Under the pieces are notes generated by a model. The model did not search any database, was not told the DNA's origin, and saw nothing but the letters and a program-made list of their open reading frames with translations. The position numbers and the translations under genes were made by a program. A stretch of DNA of 64,000 nucleotides. Origin: Diprion similis. Its lineage: Eukaryota; Arthropoda; Insecta; Hymenoptera; Diprionidae. Each line of letters opens with the position of its first letter. The first letter of the stretch is position 1. This document shows positions 25,701-38,400 of the stretch, piece by piece. The stretch is from positions 13,020,001-13,084,000 of the forward strand of contig NC_060116.1 of NCBI RefSeq assembly GCF_021155765.1, in the 5' to 3' direction.

Positions 25701-27373
25701 AAAATTCATAAACAAGTGGATATTTTTTATTCTGAGTCTATTTACAATAAAACAAGGATGTAGATATCAGTAGCCAGAAGCATACTACTTAAAGAGTATC
25801 TTATCGGCATAATTATGCGTTCTGAGATGATAAAAAACAACTTTCTTGCCAACAGAAAATAAGGCTGAAGTAAATATATTAAAAAATATTAAACCATATT
25901 TAGTGATAGCTGCCTAAATAATTGGTATTAAAACAAAATGTTAACCCATTTTACTTGCAAATAAATATGTTGAATTTGACTGAGACGTCAATTGCTACTG
26001 GTATTAACAATTTTTTAACGATTCTTTGTAAAGAAAACCAGTTTTTACCCAAGAAAAAAATTTCTCAGAAAAAAGAGTAAATATTTATTTTGGTAAAACT
26101 TTCTCCTGGTACACAGATGAATTCGTGGCAATCTCAACAAGAGTACAAAAAAAATCGTGCACTGAAATAGGTACGAAAACAAGAAGGCAGTAAAAATTAC
26201 AAAACTCGTAGTTACACAAACTACGAATTTCATGTATACAGAAGATGTTTGCGTGATAAAGAATTAAATGATACTGGTATTAAAAACTTCTTATATAACA
26301 GATAATTTGAATGTTAAAATAAACAAAAGAAGAAAAAAGAAATCCTGCAAGAGTACAAAGAGAATAAACACTTTCTTCATAATTTGTTTTGGATTATTCA
26401 TTGTAATAATGTTTGTAAAGAAAACAATGCGGTAATCCATATCTCGTATAATAAGTTCCAGTCGGGTCACATGACTAATATACAGATAAGTGTTTGTGGT
26501 GGACACATATCACGAGAGTGTGACAATTGAAAGAGTAGTGAGTCATACGCAACTCAGAATGATAATAATAATAAAAAATAAAAATTCAAGTTAATATGAT
26601 AAAGTTGAATAGAATAATCAATCATGGACTGTGGCGAGGTGAGAATAAATTGGGGTCTCAACAGCATGACAGAATGGCCATGGAAAAGAAAAAATTGCCT
26701 ATTAAATTTCAGACCATATGAATACGTTGTAAAACGTACCCTACATATAGTACACCTAAGGGATGTAGTAAGTGAAAGTAACGACGGAATTAACAGGAGT
26801 TAGGATTTGCGCGTAAAACTACGTATTTAAAGTAACTGCATAATCAGTTGCTAATAAATGTGAATTGTTCCAGAGACGACAGGGGTGACTTGTAGAAATG
26901 AAGAGAAGACACAATAATAGCATTATCTATCTGCATTCACTTAGTCAGACGTTGAACAGTAACGTCATTCGTTGACATTGTAAGAAAAAACAACACGGTG
27001 TGTTGCGTGTGTGTATAGCGACGATCTGAACAAGACGACACAACGATAAATTAACGAATATAAAATTAGGAATACTTTTCGGAATAAAACTCCGTTTATG
27101 TAGACGTATAATAAATTCACCCACCTTAGTTGTAATGTTGTGATTATTAGACGAAACATCCCTGCGGTCGCGGCCGAACGATGTTTCGGAATCTAGAACG
27201 TTACCAGACTCGATAATTAACGGACTTCTGCCGTGCCTAAAACCATCGTTATCCGAAATATATAAATTTCTCTGCTTGACACCAAGTCTTTCACCGTAAT
27301 TGAAGTTAATCAATAAAAATAACTGCAATATCGACGCGAAGAGACAAAACGCCGATGTCGCCCGGCCGGCCAT
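16783..27373 (-). CDS. SORL1: sortilin-related receptor SORL1/LR11 (VPS10 domain sorting receptor)
   Basis: Eleven exons keep phase: 27373-27125, 24995-24729, 24202-24041, 23820-23563, 23445-23189, 23036-21986, 21753-18546, 18276-18029, 17942-17465, 17232-17029 and 16844-16783. The product is 2147 aa (human ~2214). Order: a signal peptide, a propeptide with a furin-type site (GRDRR|D), the VPS10 propeller with its Cys-rich 10CC end, a YWTD beta-propeller ([18 protein letters not shown]), an EGF-like module, nine LDLa repeats (human has 11), six FN3 domains, a membrane segment ([20 protein letters not shown]) and a short tail. The tail keeps FANSHY (retromer binding), an acidic DDED patch and a C-terminal [11 protein letters not shown], the GGA-adaptor type end. 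The family carries cargo between Golgi, endosome and surface. Exon 7 alone is 3208 nt. Intron 1 is about 2.1 kb. Confidence 0.93.
25434..25660 (-). other. coding-looking ORF with a hydrophobic segment inside SORL1 intron 1
   Basis: The frame has a hydrophobic run ([16 protein letters not shown]) followed by a charged, folded-looking tail ([20 protein letters not shown]) and stops at 25434-25436. It has no ATG in frame; it opens after a TAA near 25655. It does not match any SORL1 domain, and skipping it keeps exon phase perfect. It could be an orphan exon of a nested gene, a decayed pseudogene fragment or chance. I do not recognise it. Confidence 0.2.
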
Positions 27374-28369
27374 CTTGTCTACACTGACTCCTAAGTACTT
27401 TTAATTGAGTGGAGATGTGGAAGGGGTAAACAAAAGAGCGACACGCCATACGCCGTAAGTCATATATCACGCATACCAACCACGGTCGTACATGCATCTA
27501 AGCAAATGGCTTACACTACGATGCCCTGCGTGACTGTTACCGGCGCGCTCCTATCAAACGATTGCTTATCATTTAGCTGGGGGTTCGCCGCGCTCGCCGA
27601 TCGGGAGTAAATTTAACCGAGCAATTTCCTCATTTACAGTTCACCAACTCCATATTCACAATTTATCATTCATTCATGGATTTCGACCCTATCGCAATTC
27701 CCGATGCGGAGATTGATTTTTTTTTTCTTTTTTTTTTTTCAATGCGTCAATCGCACTGCAACTTCCGAATAATGTTAAATGTTCTGCAATAGATATTTCG
27801 TAGAAAATTAGGAAGTGCAGGCGCATTTGGTATACCGAAAATACTCTTAATTTTTTTTCGGCAAACTGTATAACCCCAATCTTCAGTTTTTTAATTATTT
27901 TTTTTTTTTTTTCATCAAATTAGTCTCTTTCCGAATATTCCGAATTTGCTAAGCGCTCGGATTCCAGCTTTGTTTCACCTTTGGTTTTGAGTCATTTTCT
28001 GTGACAATAACATATTTAGATACTGATAGGCAACTGATATAGTATACCATCATACGAATTGTTTGCGCAGACTATCTCCCAAAGTCACTGTACATATAGA
28101 AATTGAAAGTTATCACATCATTATATTAAATGGGACATTCTTCATTAATTCATTAACTTTTTTTTGCGGGCGCTATCAAATATTGCTCACAATTGGCCGT
28201 ATTTTAGTACTATTCTAAACCAGTTTCTACGAATTTTCGAAGATTTTTCTTTTTGTAACTCGGATCGGGTAAGGCTGGCAAAAAAGTTGTCAGTATATAC
28301 TAGACATTTTATTTTTCACTGAATTTTCTTCTGCAATAGGACTCATATCGACGGGTCCTGTCGGTATAC

Positions 28370-28489
28370 GGAACAGATGTATTTCGGCGAACAGTCTAGA
28401 ACGTACGGCTATATCTCGAAAGATACTACAGCAAGTGTGTACAAAGCTCTATACACAACTTGTAGCATCTTTTGAGATACATCCGTTCC
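28370..28489. repeat. near-perfect hairpin, ~30-bp stem with ~9-nt loop
   Basis: The left arm at 28411-28441 (ATATCTCGAAAGATACTACA and on) pairs with the right arm at 28451-28480 (ATACACAACTTGTAGCATCT and on). There is a 2-nt bulge and only a few mismatches, around a loop of about 9 nt. Outside it, GGAACAGATGTA (28370-28381) pairs with TACATCCGTTCC (28478-28489) after an unpaired left-side segment. It may be a small palindromic transposon remnant or a microRNA-like precursor; no known miRNA was recognised. Confidence 0.55.
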
Positions 28490-31400
28490 ATCCGGTAGGC
28501 GGAAAAAATACTCAGGAAAAAATATCCCATTGATTAATTCGTTCTACCATTCAGTCGAAACACGTCTGTGATTTTTTTTTTTTTGCCAATCGAATACCTT
28601 TGGTGTCACTCTGGATTTTGTATCATCTACAGGGATATGTAAAAAACGTACAGAAAAATCAGCGTTGTGGGAATCGGTCATAACGAAGTTGAAATTTTTT
28701 TTTACCAAAGTCTTGTCGCAGAATTGCAATCGACTCACCATTTACGTCAGTAGCTTGTCTAATTGTATAATCAAACGTTCTTACATATAGACACCTGTTG
28801 ACGGATTAACCGTTTTTGAATCCCGAATTAGCGCGACCCTGTATACTTACAGATTGCAATTTCGTGCTCAGACTTTCGAAGATAAATGTTTATTTTTCAG
28901 TAGGTTTTTTACTTATCTCTCTAGATTGTATAAAACTGCAAATGATATCGAAGAGGACCAATTGAGTGATAAAAATATTTATTACAATTTTTTTTTCTCC
29001 TCTAAACAGGCCTCGCAATATAATAAAAGAATAAGAATATAAGCCCTATTGCATTACAAAGCCAAGTGAAAAAGAACACTTTGTTTTTGAATTAACTATT
29101 TTTCCGATCGATTTATCCAAGTGATATGAATGACGCAAAAGACATATATCCCTAATGGATTGATTTAAAAATCTAAAACAATTTACAGAGACTACTTTTA
29201 AGTAGTAGTGAAATGTAGTCATGGCAGTTAAAAATGATATCTAAGAGGGTTCGAAGAAATGGCTGAACTGATAAAGAATGCCCCGTATAGCATATACAGG
29301 CACTTTGGAAAGAAGGAAACGATCGTTTATGTAGTGATAGCAATAAACAAAATTTGCTGTAGCAATCATGCTGACTCTAGCCTTCGGCGGTATAATACTT
29401 GTAAAAACCAGTTGTTCATTATTAAACTGGCGAGGCAGGTATAATATATATACTAGTCTTACTAAAGGCTTTGTAGATTGATGAACTTTCGAAATATATC
29501 GGAATTGAGGTCACAATTTATAAGTATATCTAAAGGAGTGACTCTCTAGACATAAAAAAAATTTTGTTGCTGATATCAGCAAGCTTTAAATGGGCAAATT
29601 CTCAATTTTATATAAACACGTGGAGCAACCTCAATATTCATCGGCGAATGTTTTTGATCAATAATTCCATAAATTATACAGCTGGAAACAGAAACTAAAC
29701 GAAAATATCTCACGTTGATTTGAAGGTGAACGAGGTCTTCTTGTCATTAAAGTATCGCTGTTCCGAGAACTAGAATTTGCGTGTAATAACTATACGAGGA
29801 AAAGTTTAACAAGTAGCATCGAATGAGAAAACCTTCAGCAGTTTTTTGCGGCAATCATTGTCGGATAATAATTGCTTACGTGTCTATTTCGGTCAATTAA
29901 GTCATGTGAAATTGAATTCTTGGATAATTGCGTATTCCATGAACTTTAAAAGTTTGTAGTTTTTCAAAGGTCGAGCAGGAAATTTTTCACAAATGAACTG
30001 GTAAGCCCGAGAATATTCTCGAGTTCATATTGTGTTTCGTCTCTGTAAATTCATCAACTGACAAATTATATTTCGTTGCAAACATCCCGACGAATTTCAT
30101 GGCGATGGTTATAGATTATAATATTTAAAAAAAAATATCTTTGCTAGAAATATATTCTACATTGTTAAAAAACATGCAAGAAAAACCGAGTACGGGAGAA
30201 TCGGTGTTCTCGTCAACGAATGAGTGATAACTTGTATAATAATAAATTTATGATATATGAGATAATGGCGTTAATTTCCGGATGTCCCTGGTCTGCCCTC
30301 GCCGTGTCATCAATCCCATTGATGCGATGAGCTAGAGTCTGCTCTTGATAATATAAAAATATCATAGTAGGGCGTTGCATTCGTCGACCACAAAGCATAC
30401 ACGTATACACATACACAGTAATACAACATATTTCAACCATGTGGGATGCATCTTAACAGAGCAGATTCACAATCGACTACTTAAGTTGCTACCCAACTGA
30501 ATATCAACGAATAAAGCGTACCAGGTTCTACCTTACACAGCCTAAGACATGAGACTTGAGAATCGTGTTACATGCCAGCTCATAAAATTGTCCATTTGTT
30601 TCCCAATAAACACAGGACGTCTTACACGCCATAATTCCGAGAAAGCTTATTAGTGCTGTCTTTCACACTATTCAGTTGGACGTGATACTTGTAACTATAT
30701 TTTCAGAATAAAACGAGATTACCTACTTTGTATCATAGTTTAGCGCAATACTCTGCGAAACTTACCGTGCACCAAAGTTTATCAGACGGACAGAAAAATA
30801 CGAATCTTTCAAATTAAAAAAAGAAATTCAATATGAAAGATATTAGCCAAGTTGAAAATACTGACACTAAAAGGATTCTGTGAAACTCAAGTTTTAGTCA
30901 AATGTTTTTTCAACAATGATTTATTAGAAGCATTCACATTGTTGAGTATTGTTATACTTATTATTCACTTATAAGTCACAGCTCACAATTATCATTGTTA
31001 CCAGTCGTTACTCGTTATAAAAATCATTTTCCGGCAGTGACAGTATATGCATTATTCAAAAACCGTCATACTATAATATCAAGATAATCAGTTAGGCACG
31101 TTTTTGCGTCCCGAGCATTCTGCTCTTGATGGTAAAATGAGTAAAGAGGCGCAAAATACACATGCATGTACGATAAAACAGGTTTTCGAAAAAACGAGTT
31201 CTCGTTCATCGCAGATTCATAAATAAAAAATCTTGCATCAACACGAAATATTATAAAAATACTGTCAGACAAATTATGCAAATTTGCTCTCAAATCCTAC
31301 AATAATTCAAACAACGCGTTCAAGGCATGCAAGATATTCCACTGCAACAGAATTTTTGCGCGTTACGCAGAAAAACAGACCGCTTGCATGTTATCAACAA

Positions 31401-32605
31401 AATCATAAAAATAATTAATGGCTGTGATTATTTAACGAGTAACCAACGAGCTGCTAATCACCTCACTATGACGTACCTACAATTGTTTAGTTAATTAATT
31501 AAATTCTCAAACCAATTATCCCTAGCACAATTTAGCAAGGGTTTGATGGGGTCTTGAGGAAAGTTCTAAAAAGGCAGAGAACTGGCCATTTTAATACAGC
31601 TCTAGTTATGGTAAGCAGATCTCTCAAGATTTCACAAATTAAATAGTAAAATATTTCCCCTAATAATTGTTAATAAAAACGTTGATTTTCATCAAATTAA
31701 TCAAACAAAGCATATCGGAAATATAGTCTAATAATGACAATTAACAGAATACTTGCAAAAATGACATGTCAACCAAACTGATAAATGCAATGTCTAAAGC
31801 AATGCTTACACGTATCTATGTGTGCTCGTATATTATTTGCATTACACGTATAAATAAATACATGCTTATTGATACTTATGTACATGTATCCGTACAATAC
31901 ATATGCATAGTATATAAATGAATGTAATATACCTCAATAATATGTTTTTTTGCATTTATTGTATAATTGTTTACTTAGTAATGATAATAATATTCCTTCC
32001 CAAGCAGTCATTAAGTTGAAGACGTATTTCTATTCGGTAAACTTAGTTCAATACAGTAACGTTTTATTTTCTCAAGTAGTAATTGTCCGTTAAATTATGG
32101 AATGGATAAATAATCATTGTTCGAAAAAGATGTGCAACGGATGCCTCACAAGTGAGATTTGATCAATAAAATGAGTAGATAAAATTGAAAAATAGTTTAC
32201 CGAACTAAATTTAGGTCTTGTTTTAAATACGTTAAAACAGCAGGCATCTAGCGTAAGGCTAACAATATAATGAATCGCGCAACTTATTTGCAAAGATTTA
32301 TCTTTCGCTAAAGCGGTCTTATCAACGTGCAATATTTTGTGTTGAATGTAACTTTGCAAAACCAGTTTTGCGACTTGCATTCAATAAATCCCAAAGCGAT
32401 TTTTGGTCATTCAAATCGTTTGCTGGTTTTCTTTCACGGTAATAACGTGTTTCTTGAATTTTCACAGTTTGGATAAAAATTCAGTAGAAAAGGCCTCTTT
32501 AGGAAAGAGATCGCTGTTGTACAATAATCATTATTCTATATATTATATATAATTATCGATCATTCTCATTTATTATAACTTATTAATCTTTTCTTTAATT
32601 ATATT

Positions 32606-32612
32606 ATATATG

Positions 32613-32644
<32 letters not shown>

Positions 32645-32645
32645 A
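32606..32645 (+). repeat. TA microsatellite
   Basis: A run of alternating TA with occasional TG, followed by a run of A. Simple repeat with no gene association. Confidence 0.8.
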
Positions 32646-33036
32646 AAAAAAAACACAGGGCGAACAATATAGTTGGTTTTTATTTGTTTATATTTGCAAC
32701 GTAACTCGATAGGTATTTTAATCACGTATGGCAATTAAAATAATAAGATAATAAAAATAATGATTGGAATTACAGTATGTCTTTTGCCAAAGTAGATTTC
32801 CAAATCATATACATACTTTTCGTTTAAATTAAGGACGAGTTACGTTTATGAAAGAAAACAAAGAACATACAATTTTAAGAAGGCAATGATGCCCTAAAGC
32901 TGTCCATGAAGTTTACATAGCAAATTCCTAATCTCGAAGTCCGATCTTAAATTCTAAAAAGTAGGATAAGTTTTTAAAATATTAAAAAAGTAACAATTAA
33001 AAAATATACAAGCCACCATATGCTATGCGAATCTCT

Positions 33037-33147
33037 AAACCTGTATCAAACAAGTATCTCTTACAATTCCAATTTTCGATATACATATAGAGACAGAATT
33101 GAAACGAATCTTTTTGATGTATATCATTACTTGTGTGATACAGGTTT
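33037..33147. repeat. 20-bp inverted repeat with ~70-nt spacer
   Basis: AAACCTGTATCAAACAAGTA at 33037-33056 is matched by the reverse complement of 33128-33147 with one mismatch. Weaker complementarity continues outward in AT-rich arms to about 32930 and 33270. It could be a worn MITE or a hairpin RNA; no coding content. Confidence 0.4.
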
Positions 33148-35451
33148 CAATTGCTTTTAGACAGCTAAAAAATCGAAGATGGGTCTAACCTTTTCTTTCA
33201 GTTAAACTATGAGATTTAGGATTTTGAAGAACTCTTTTTTAATTATTACAAATTTTTAATATTTTTTTAATATGATATTTCTTTGCGATAGACATGTTTT
33301 AAAAATAACTTTAGACTGCAATTTATTAACCTAGTTTATTATGAAGTGTCCCGCATCAGCATGGCTAAAAATTTATAGCTAAAATAATTACCTTACTTGA
33401 GTTGTCAAAGAATGAATAAAAGGCAAATAAAAATTGGGAATTTAATTTTTACATGATGTAACAATTACACAGAAATATTAATTCAACGCATTTGCGGATA
33501 TTTTGAACTTGTCATTCAATAAATATTAACATGAAATATCGTCAAAATGATGTTGGGAGCAGTATGTTTTCCTAGTGAAAATATATTTTATTAAACTAGG
33601 ATTTTTACCTCAAACTCGGATATAATCTGCAATGTTTGCTGATGTTCTCAAAAACATGTATAAAAACTGTCATCATTTGATTCATCTATCAAATTAAAAC
33701 TGCTTTGTACAAGTAAATAATTTATATAAGTATATTCTTTCCCTATAACATTAAAATATTCTAAACGAAAATTTAATAACAAAATGAAAACAAGAGCATA
33801 AACGAACTAAATCATTTAAGGGCGCAATAACATCAGCCATGTTAATTCGGGACGTTGAACTTTATTTATCCTTGACCAGTTTCAGTGATATTGTATTGAA
33901 TTGAAACACTTAACAATAAAATTAAAATGTCCATCAAGTTTCCAACAATTTTTATACCAATATTCCGAAATATTGCTTTACAGTGAATGGTTTAAACTTT
34001 CAAAGCGAAATGGATTTTCGAAAATTACATTGATTTTCATTCTCAATTTGTCTAAAGACTTCTCTTAATCTGTTAAATAATTAATTATCAGTGTTAATTT
34101 AGTACTTCACCAGCTTTTAGCTAGGCAATATCCGACAAAGCATTTTTTCAAACGTTATTTGTTGCGTTGGCGCGTACTGGCGGCTTCTTAGCACGCTTCA
34201 CTGCTCCAATTTAGCTAGAAAAAATCAAACGAGTATGGAATTAATTCGAATGCAATATACCAGATACATTACATATTTCAGTCATATTTGTCGAATAGGG
34301 GTTTTGAGAGGTATATTTATTTTAAAACTGTAATCGACTTTGAGAAAAAGCTGAGAGTTATTTTTATTAAAATTTACAAAGTAAAGTATTCAATTTTCCG
34401 TTTCGTGCGCGAAGTTTATACATTTAACATCTAAGTATGTATCAGTATTCAACTGAAACAATCTTGTATTTGCAAACTTTTGCTCAACTCTTTCACATGA
34501 AAGATTTAACAATTTTCCTGAATGATGCTAAAAGTATAATTGTAAGGGTAACAATGATGGGGATAAAATAATATTTAACGAAATAACATTACTAAGACCA
34601 CTGCATATTAATACTAGCAGCGATTCATTCTCTGAATCAACGCTAATAATAATAATTACAGTAAGCACTACAAAATCATAAAGACTACTAAAAGGTTGAA
34701 CGATGAATAAAAAAAAAATACAGGAGTTACAACAAAAACCTAATTAAGAAATACTGCGCCGACGTAAAACTGCAACGGTTGAAATGGGTCTATCAGTGCA
34801 TACTATATTAAGTTCAGAACAGGCTGCTGTGCTTTACATATTCTTCACACAATGAGATTAATTAAATGATATCGAGCATTTGTTTACCGCTATGCGTAAT
34901 TATAAAGCACCACCAAAGTTCTGTGAGTCAAAGGTGCTAAATACAAAGATAATAATACCAATACTTCAAAACTTAGGGAGATCCCTCAGTTTATGAAAAA
35001 TATTGTCGTTAATTAGATATATCCATCAGGTATTCAATGCAAAGACAAAAATCTGTCTATGCATGTTGCTTAATCGATATGCATAGCTACAAAACAGGTA
35101 TGATGCCCTAATCATACAGATTAACAAGATCGAAAATGCGATCCATCTGAGAACATATGCGATAATTTGACTAAATTATGAGCACTGAGCACAATCATTG
35201 TTTTCAGGGAGTATTCGTACGTCATTCCGCATCGACAATTGGAAGAACATTCTTCTCAGGTTCCCAAAGAAACAATTAAAATGTAAAACAAACATAATTC
35301 AAAAAAGAAAATAAATTTTCTATTAAAAGAAACGGTAAGATTTCACTGGACGTGCAAGTACAGACAGTAACATACTATTGTAGGGTGCGACTCACCGCAT
35401 CTAAATGTTGTTCCAATTGCGTACAGGTTCTTTAGTTCATTGGTTTCGTTT

Positions 35452-38400
35452 TTACTTTTTCGCTTTTCTAAAATATGACAAATGAAATGTGATCTGCGGG
35501 CTACTTTCTAACTTTTATTAAGCTAGTGATACACCAAAGTAACCAAGTAAAACTGGACTATTTAAACTTAGACTTTGTAAGCGATGCTCTAAGGATGCGT
35601 TGATGTTAAATATTTATTATTTTATAACTTATATAAGTTATAACTGATTGCTATACATCTACCTCACTTAATAACAGAAATATGATGATCGATGAGAATC
35701 ACGGCATAAAAATTTGTCAAAAAACGGTTTGTTCGCACTTAAGAATACAACCTATTGATAAACAGCATCAAGCGATTTGTTAACTAATGGTTTAGTGAAA
35801 TTGCTCCTTATTCTCAACTATGTACAATGGTAGAATATTTTATTCTAATTGGCACAGTATAAAGGTTATCACGTGTGAACCTCTAGGAGTATAAGAAAAA
35901 GAATCAGTACCTTGCGAATTAATATAGCGTTACTTACTTTTTCTTGAGTGTGAAGAAACTACGCCGCTTGGTTTCAGCTTGCGTCGGTGCTGGCAGAGTA
36001 TGTGCTCTAGATGTACTCGCGCCAGATACACCCTGTGCAGCTTGATTTAACACAGATACCCACTCAAGCATTTCTGCGTCATCCTTAGCTTGGAATAGGA
36101 AGTCTGCTCCGCTTTGAGACCTGAGGATTTTGTATTTAGTTTTGATTTATCAATTTTTGTGTTACATATTTTCAGAATTTTCTCTGTACATTATCGGAAT
36201 ATACTTCATTCCGCTAATGACAAAACACTGTACATTGAACAAGCAATTTCCACTCACTTGACTCGGAAGACATGTTTCTTCTTGGTGTATTCACTGGCGA
36301 CTACTACAGAGGCACCTCTGAGATCTAGAGCTGGTTCACCTTTGTATGGCTGGTCGGCAGCAGCTTTGTAGGATTTTTGATCTTTGTAAGCTACCAAATT
36401 TTGCCCGCGTATAACCATATATAGTTTGTCCCATGATCGATTCGAGGCTTTTTTTGTTGTGCTTTCCCATTCGTGCTTGCGCGTCAACGTTCCTTCAAAT
36501 TCGTCATCGCCAGGACTTCGTTGTTCTGTGGATGAAAAAGATTGGAATATTATTCTATATCTTTGTTATTGTCATTATTACATATTAGTATTCTAAACTA
36601 AACAGGAATGTTTCAGCTCGTCGTACTTTTGTCCAGGAATCATCAGTTTGCATATTGAAGTCCTGAAAGGTGATCAGCATAATGAAATACTTCAGATTAG
36701 ATAATTTGATTCATCAGTCGTTATTTGCTAGAATATTTCCTGTAATTTCAATGGTGAATTAAATATACACATAATGAATTGTTAGCTTATGTCTTCAGAA
36801 CTATTCATAAATATATAAATGTTGAGCATAATGATGGCTACGAATTCCTCCCTCCGTCATCCTGCACAATCTATCAGCTTATGTGGACATACCCGAAAGA
36901 GTATGGTGGAACTGGAGTGATTATTATTGTGTTGATTATTATTATGATTATTTTTATTAAGCATGCTTGAATTATGGGATTAAATTATCTAAATTCGAAG
37001 TGTTCTCTCGATATGTAGCTAATCACAGATGCGACACCTGAAATCGATATGAAAACAAATTAGTTTATTTATACTTTAAAACTTGTTCGTTAATAAGCAT
37101 TGGACTGTAGAAAAAGTTGAATTTATATGTAAACATATTTGCACTGATTTGTTATCAGCACCCTTGATCACTATAAAAAAAAATGACAAAAAGCATGATT
37201 AGTAGAGTAAATAAAATTGATAAAAAAATTTTTTTCATGAACGTTTGTAAAAGAAGTTATGCCAATGCAGTACAAACAATGTGACGATAAGCGAGCTGGA
37301 TAACTTGTGCATGGTCAATTCTCAGTGAGGTGATGATAAATCTGTACGAATGCTTCTCATACAGAGGCCAGGACGACAATCAAGTATGATCCCTTGTTGT
37401 TGATTCTTCTCGTAAACACCGCCCAACTTGCTTTTCTAAATATGATAAGTTTTCACCTTACCAATGAAAAAAAAAAATCGCACAATCGCTTACCAGTATA
37501 ACTGTGATCATCATCGCTCACACCACTTCGATCCAGGCTAGGTGACTTAGTTGATTTTTTCCAACGGAAACTTCTAAACGGTGATTTACTACGGCTTCTT
37601 TCCTTGCGCCGCAATGTACCGGATTCAGAACCACTGCCACCCTTTGGAGCTTCATTTAGCACACAATTAAATTTATTTTCATTTATTACTTACTGTTACT
37701 TTATTTTTTGAGTGCCAAAATGTGTAATGAGTTGTCTGTGTTTACCAGAGTTCCGGGAACTAGTGTTTTGTTGGTTCGTTTCAAAATATTCATCAAACAT
37801 AAACTTATCATGCAACGTGCTCGTGCAAAAAGACTGCTACTACAGTACATTATTACTACAATGCACAAGATTACATTTAAAACTAAGGAAAATGATTCAT
37901 ACAAGTAATATAACTAATTGAAATTATTAAAGTGTTTCGACCTACTCTAGATTATTTAAATGTGCATGTCAAATTTTGAGTAGTTATGAATTATTTGATA
38001 ATACTGACTTGCACAGCAAGTTTTTCACCACATGAAAACCAGTACCCTCAACATATCATTCGATTCCATGTAACAACTTTCAAGTGGTGAAGGTAATGTG
38101 TAATTACAACAATGGTTCTGTTTACAAAACTTGAAACTGTAAGAGATTGAGATATGAGAAAAGCATATCTAGATATAAAATTAGTTTCACAGTATGTTAA
38201 ATTGGAAACTTGTTTTTATCAAAAACAACGCAAACAAAAACTGCAAAAACTTGAATGCAGTTGCAAAACACTCCACTACTTAAATCTGCGTTGTTTTGTT
38301 TGCCCAACTTTTGACACAAATCAAAACCTTTTCGGATATTTTCAGACAGTAGAAAAGTAAAAAATAAAATGACTAAATATTGAAGTAATTACCGGCTAAA

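Larger units (their letters stand above)
27374..34100. other. 6.7-kb intergenic region between SORL1 and beta-spectrin
   Basis: No protein gene is supported. The first ~240 bases (27374-27610) are CpG-richer and probably hold the SORL1 promoter. The rest is AT-rich with poly-T runs near 27718-27740 and 27895-27912. It holds a tight hairpin at 28370-28489, a weaker inverted repeat at 33037-33147 and a TA microsatellite at 32606-32645. The right end may include beta-spectrin 3' UTR. Confidence 0.6.

Noticed and set aside
29250-29262. GGTTCGAAG motif resembling a tRNA B-box
   Set aside because: No A-box or cloverleaf arms could be drawn around it.
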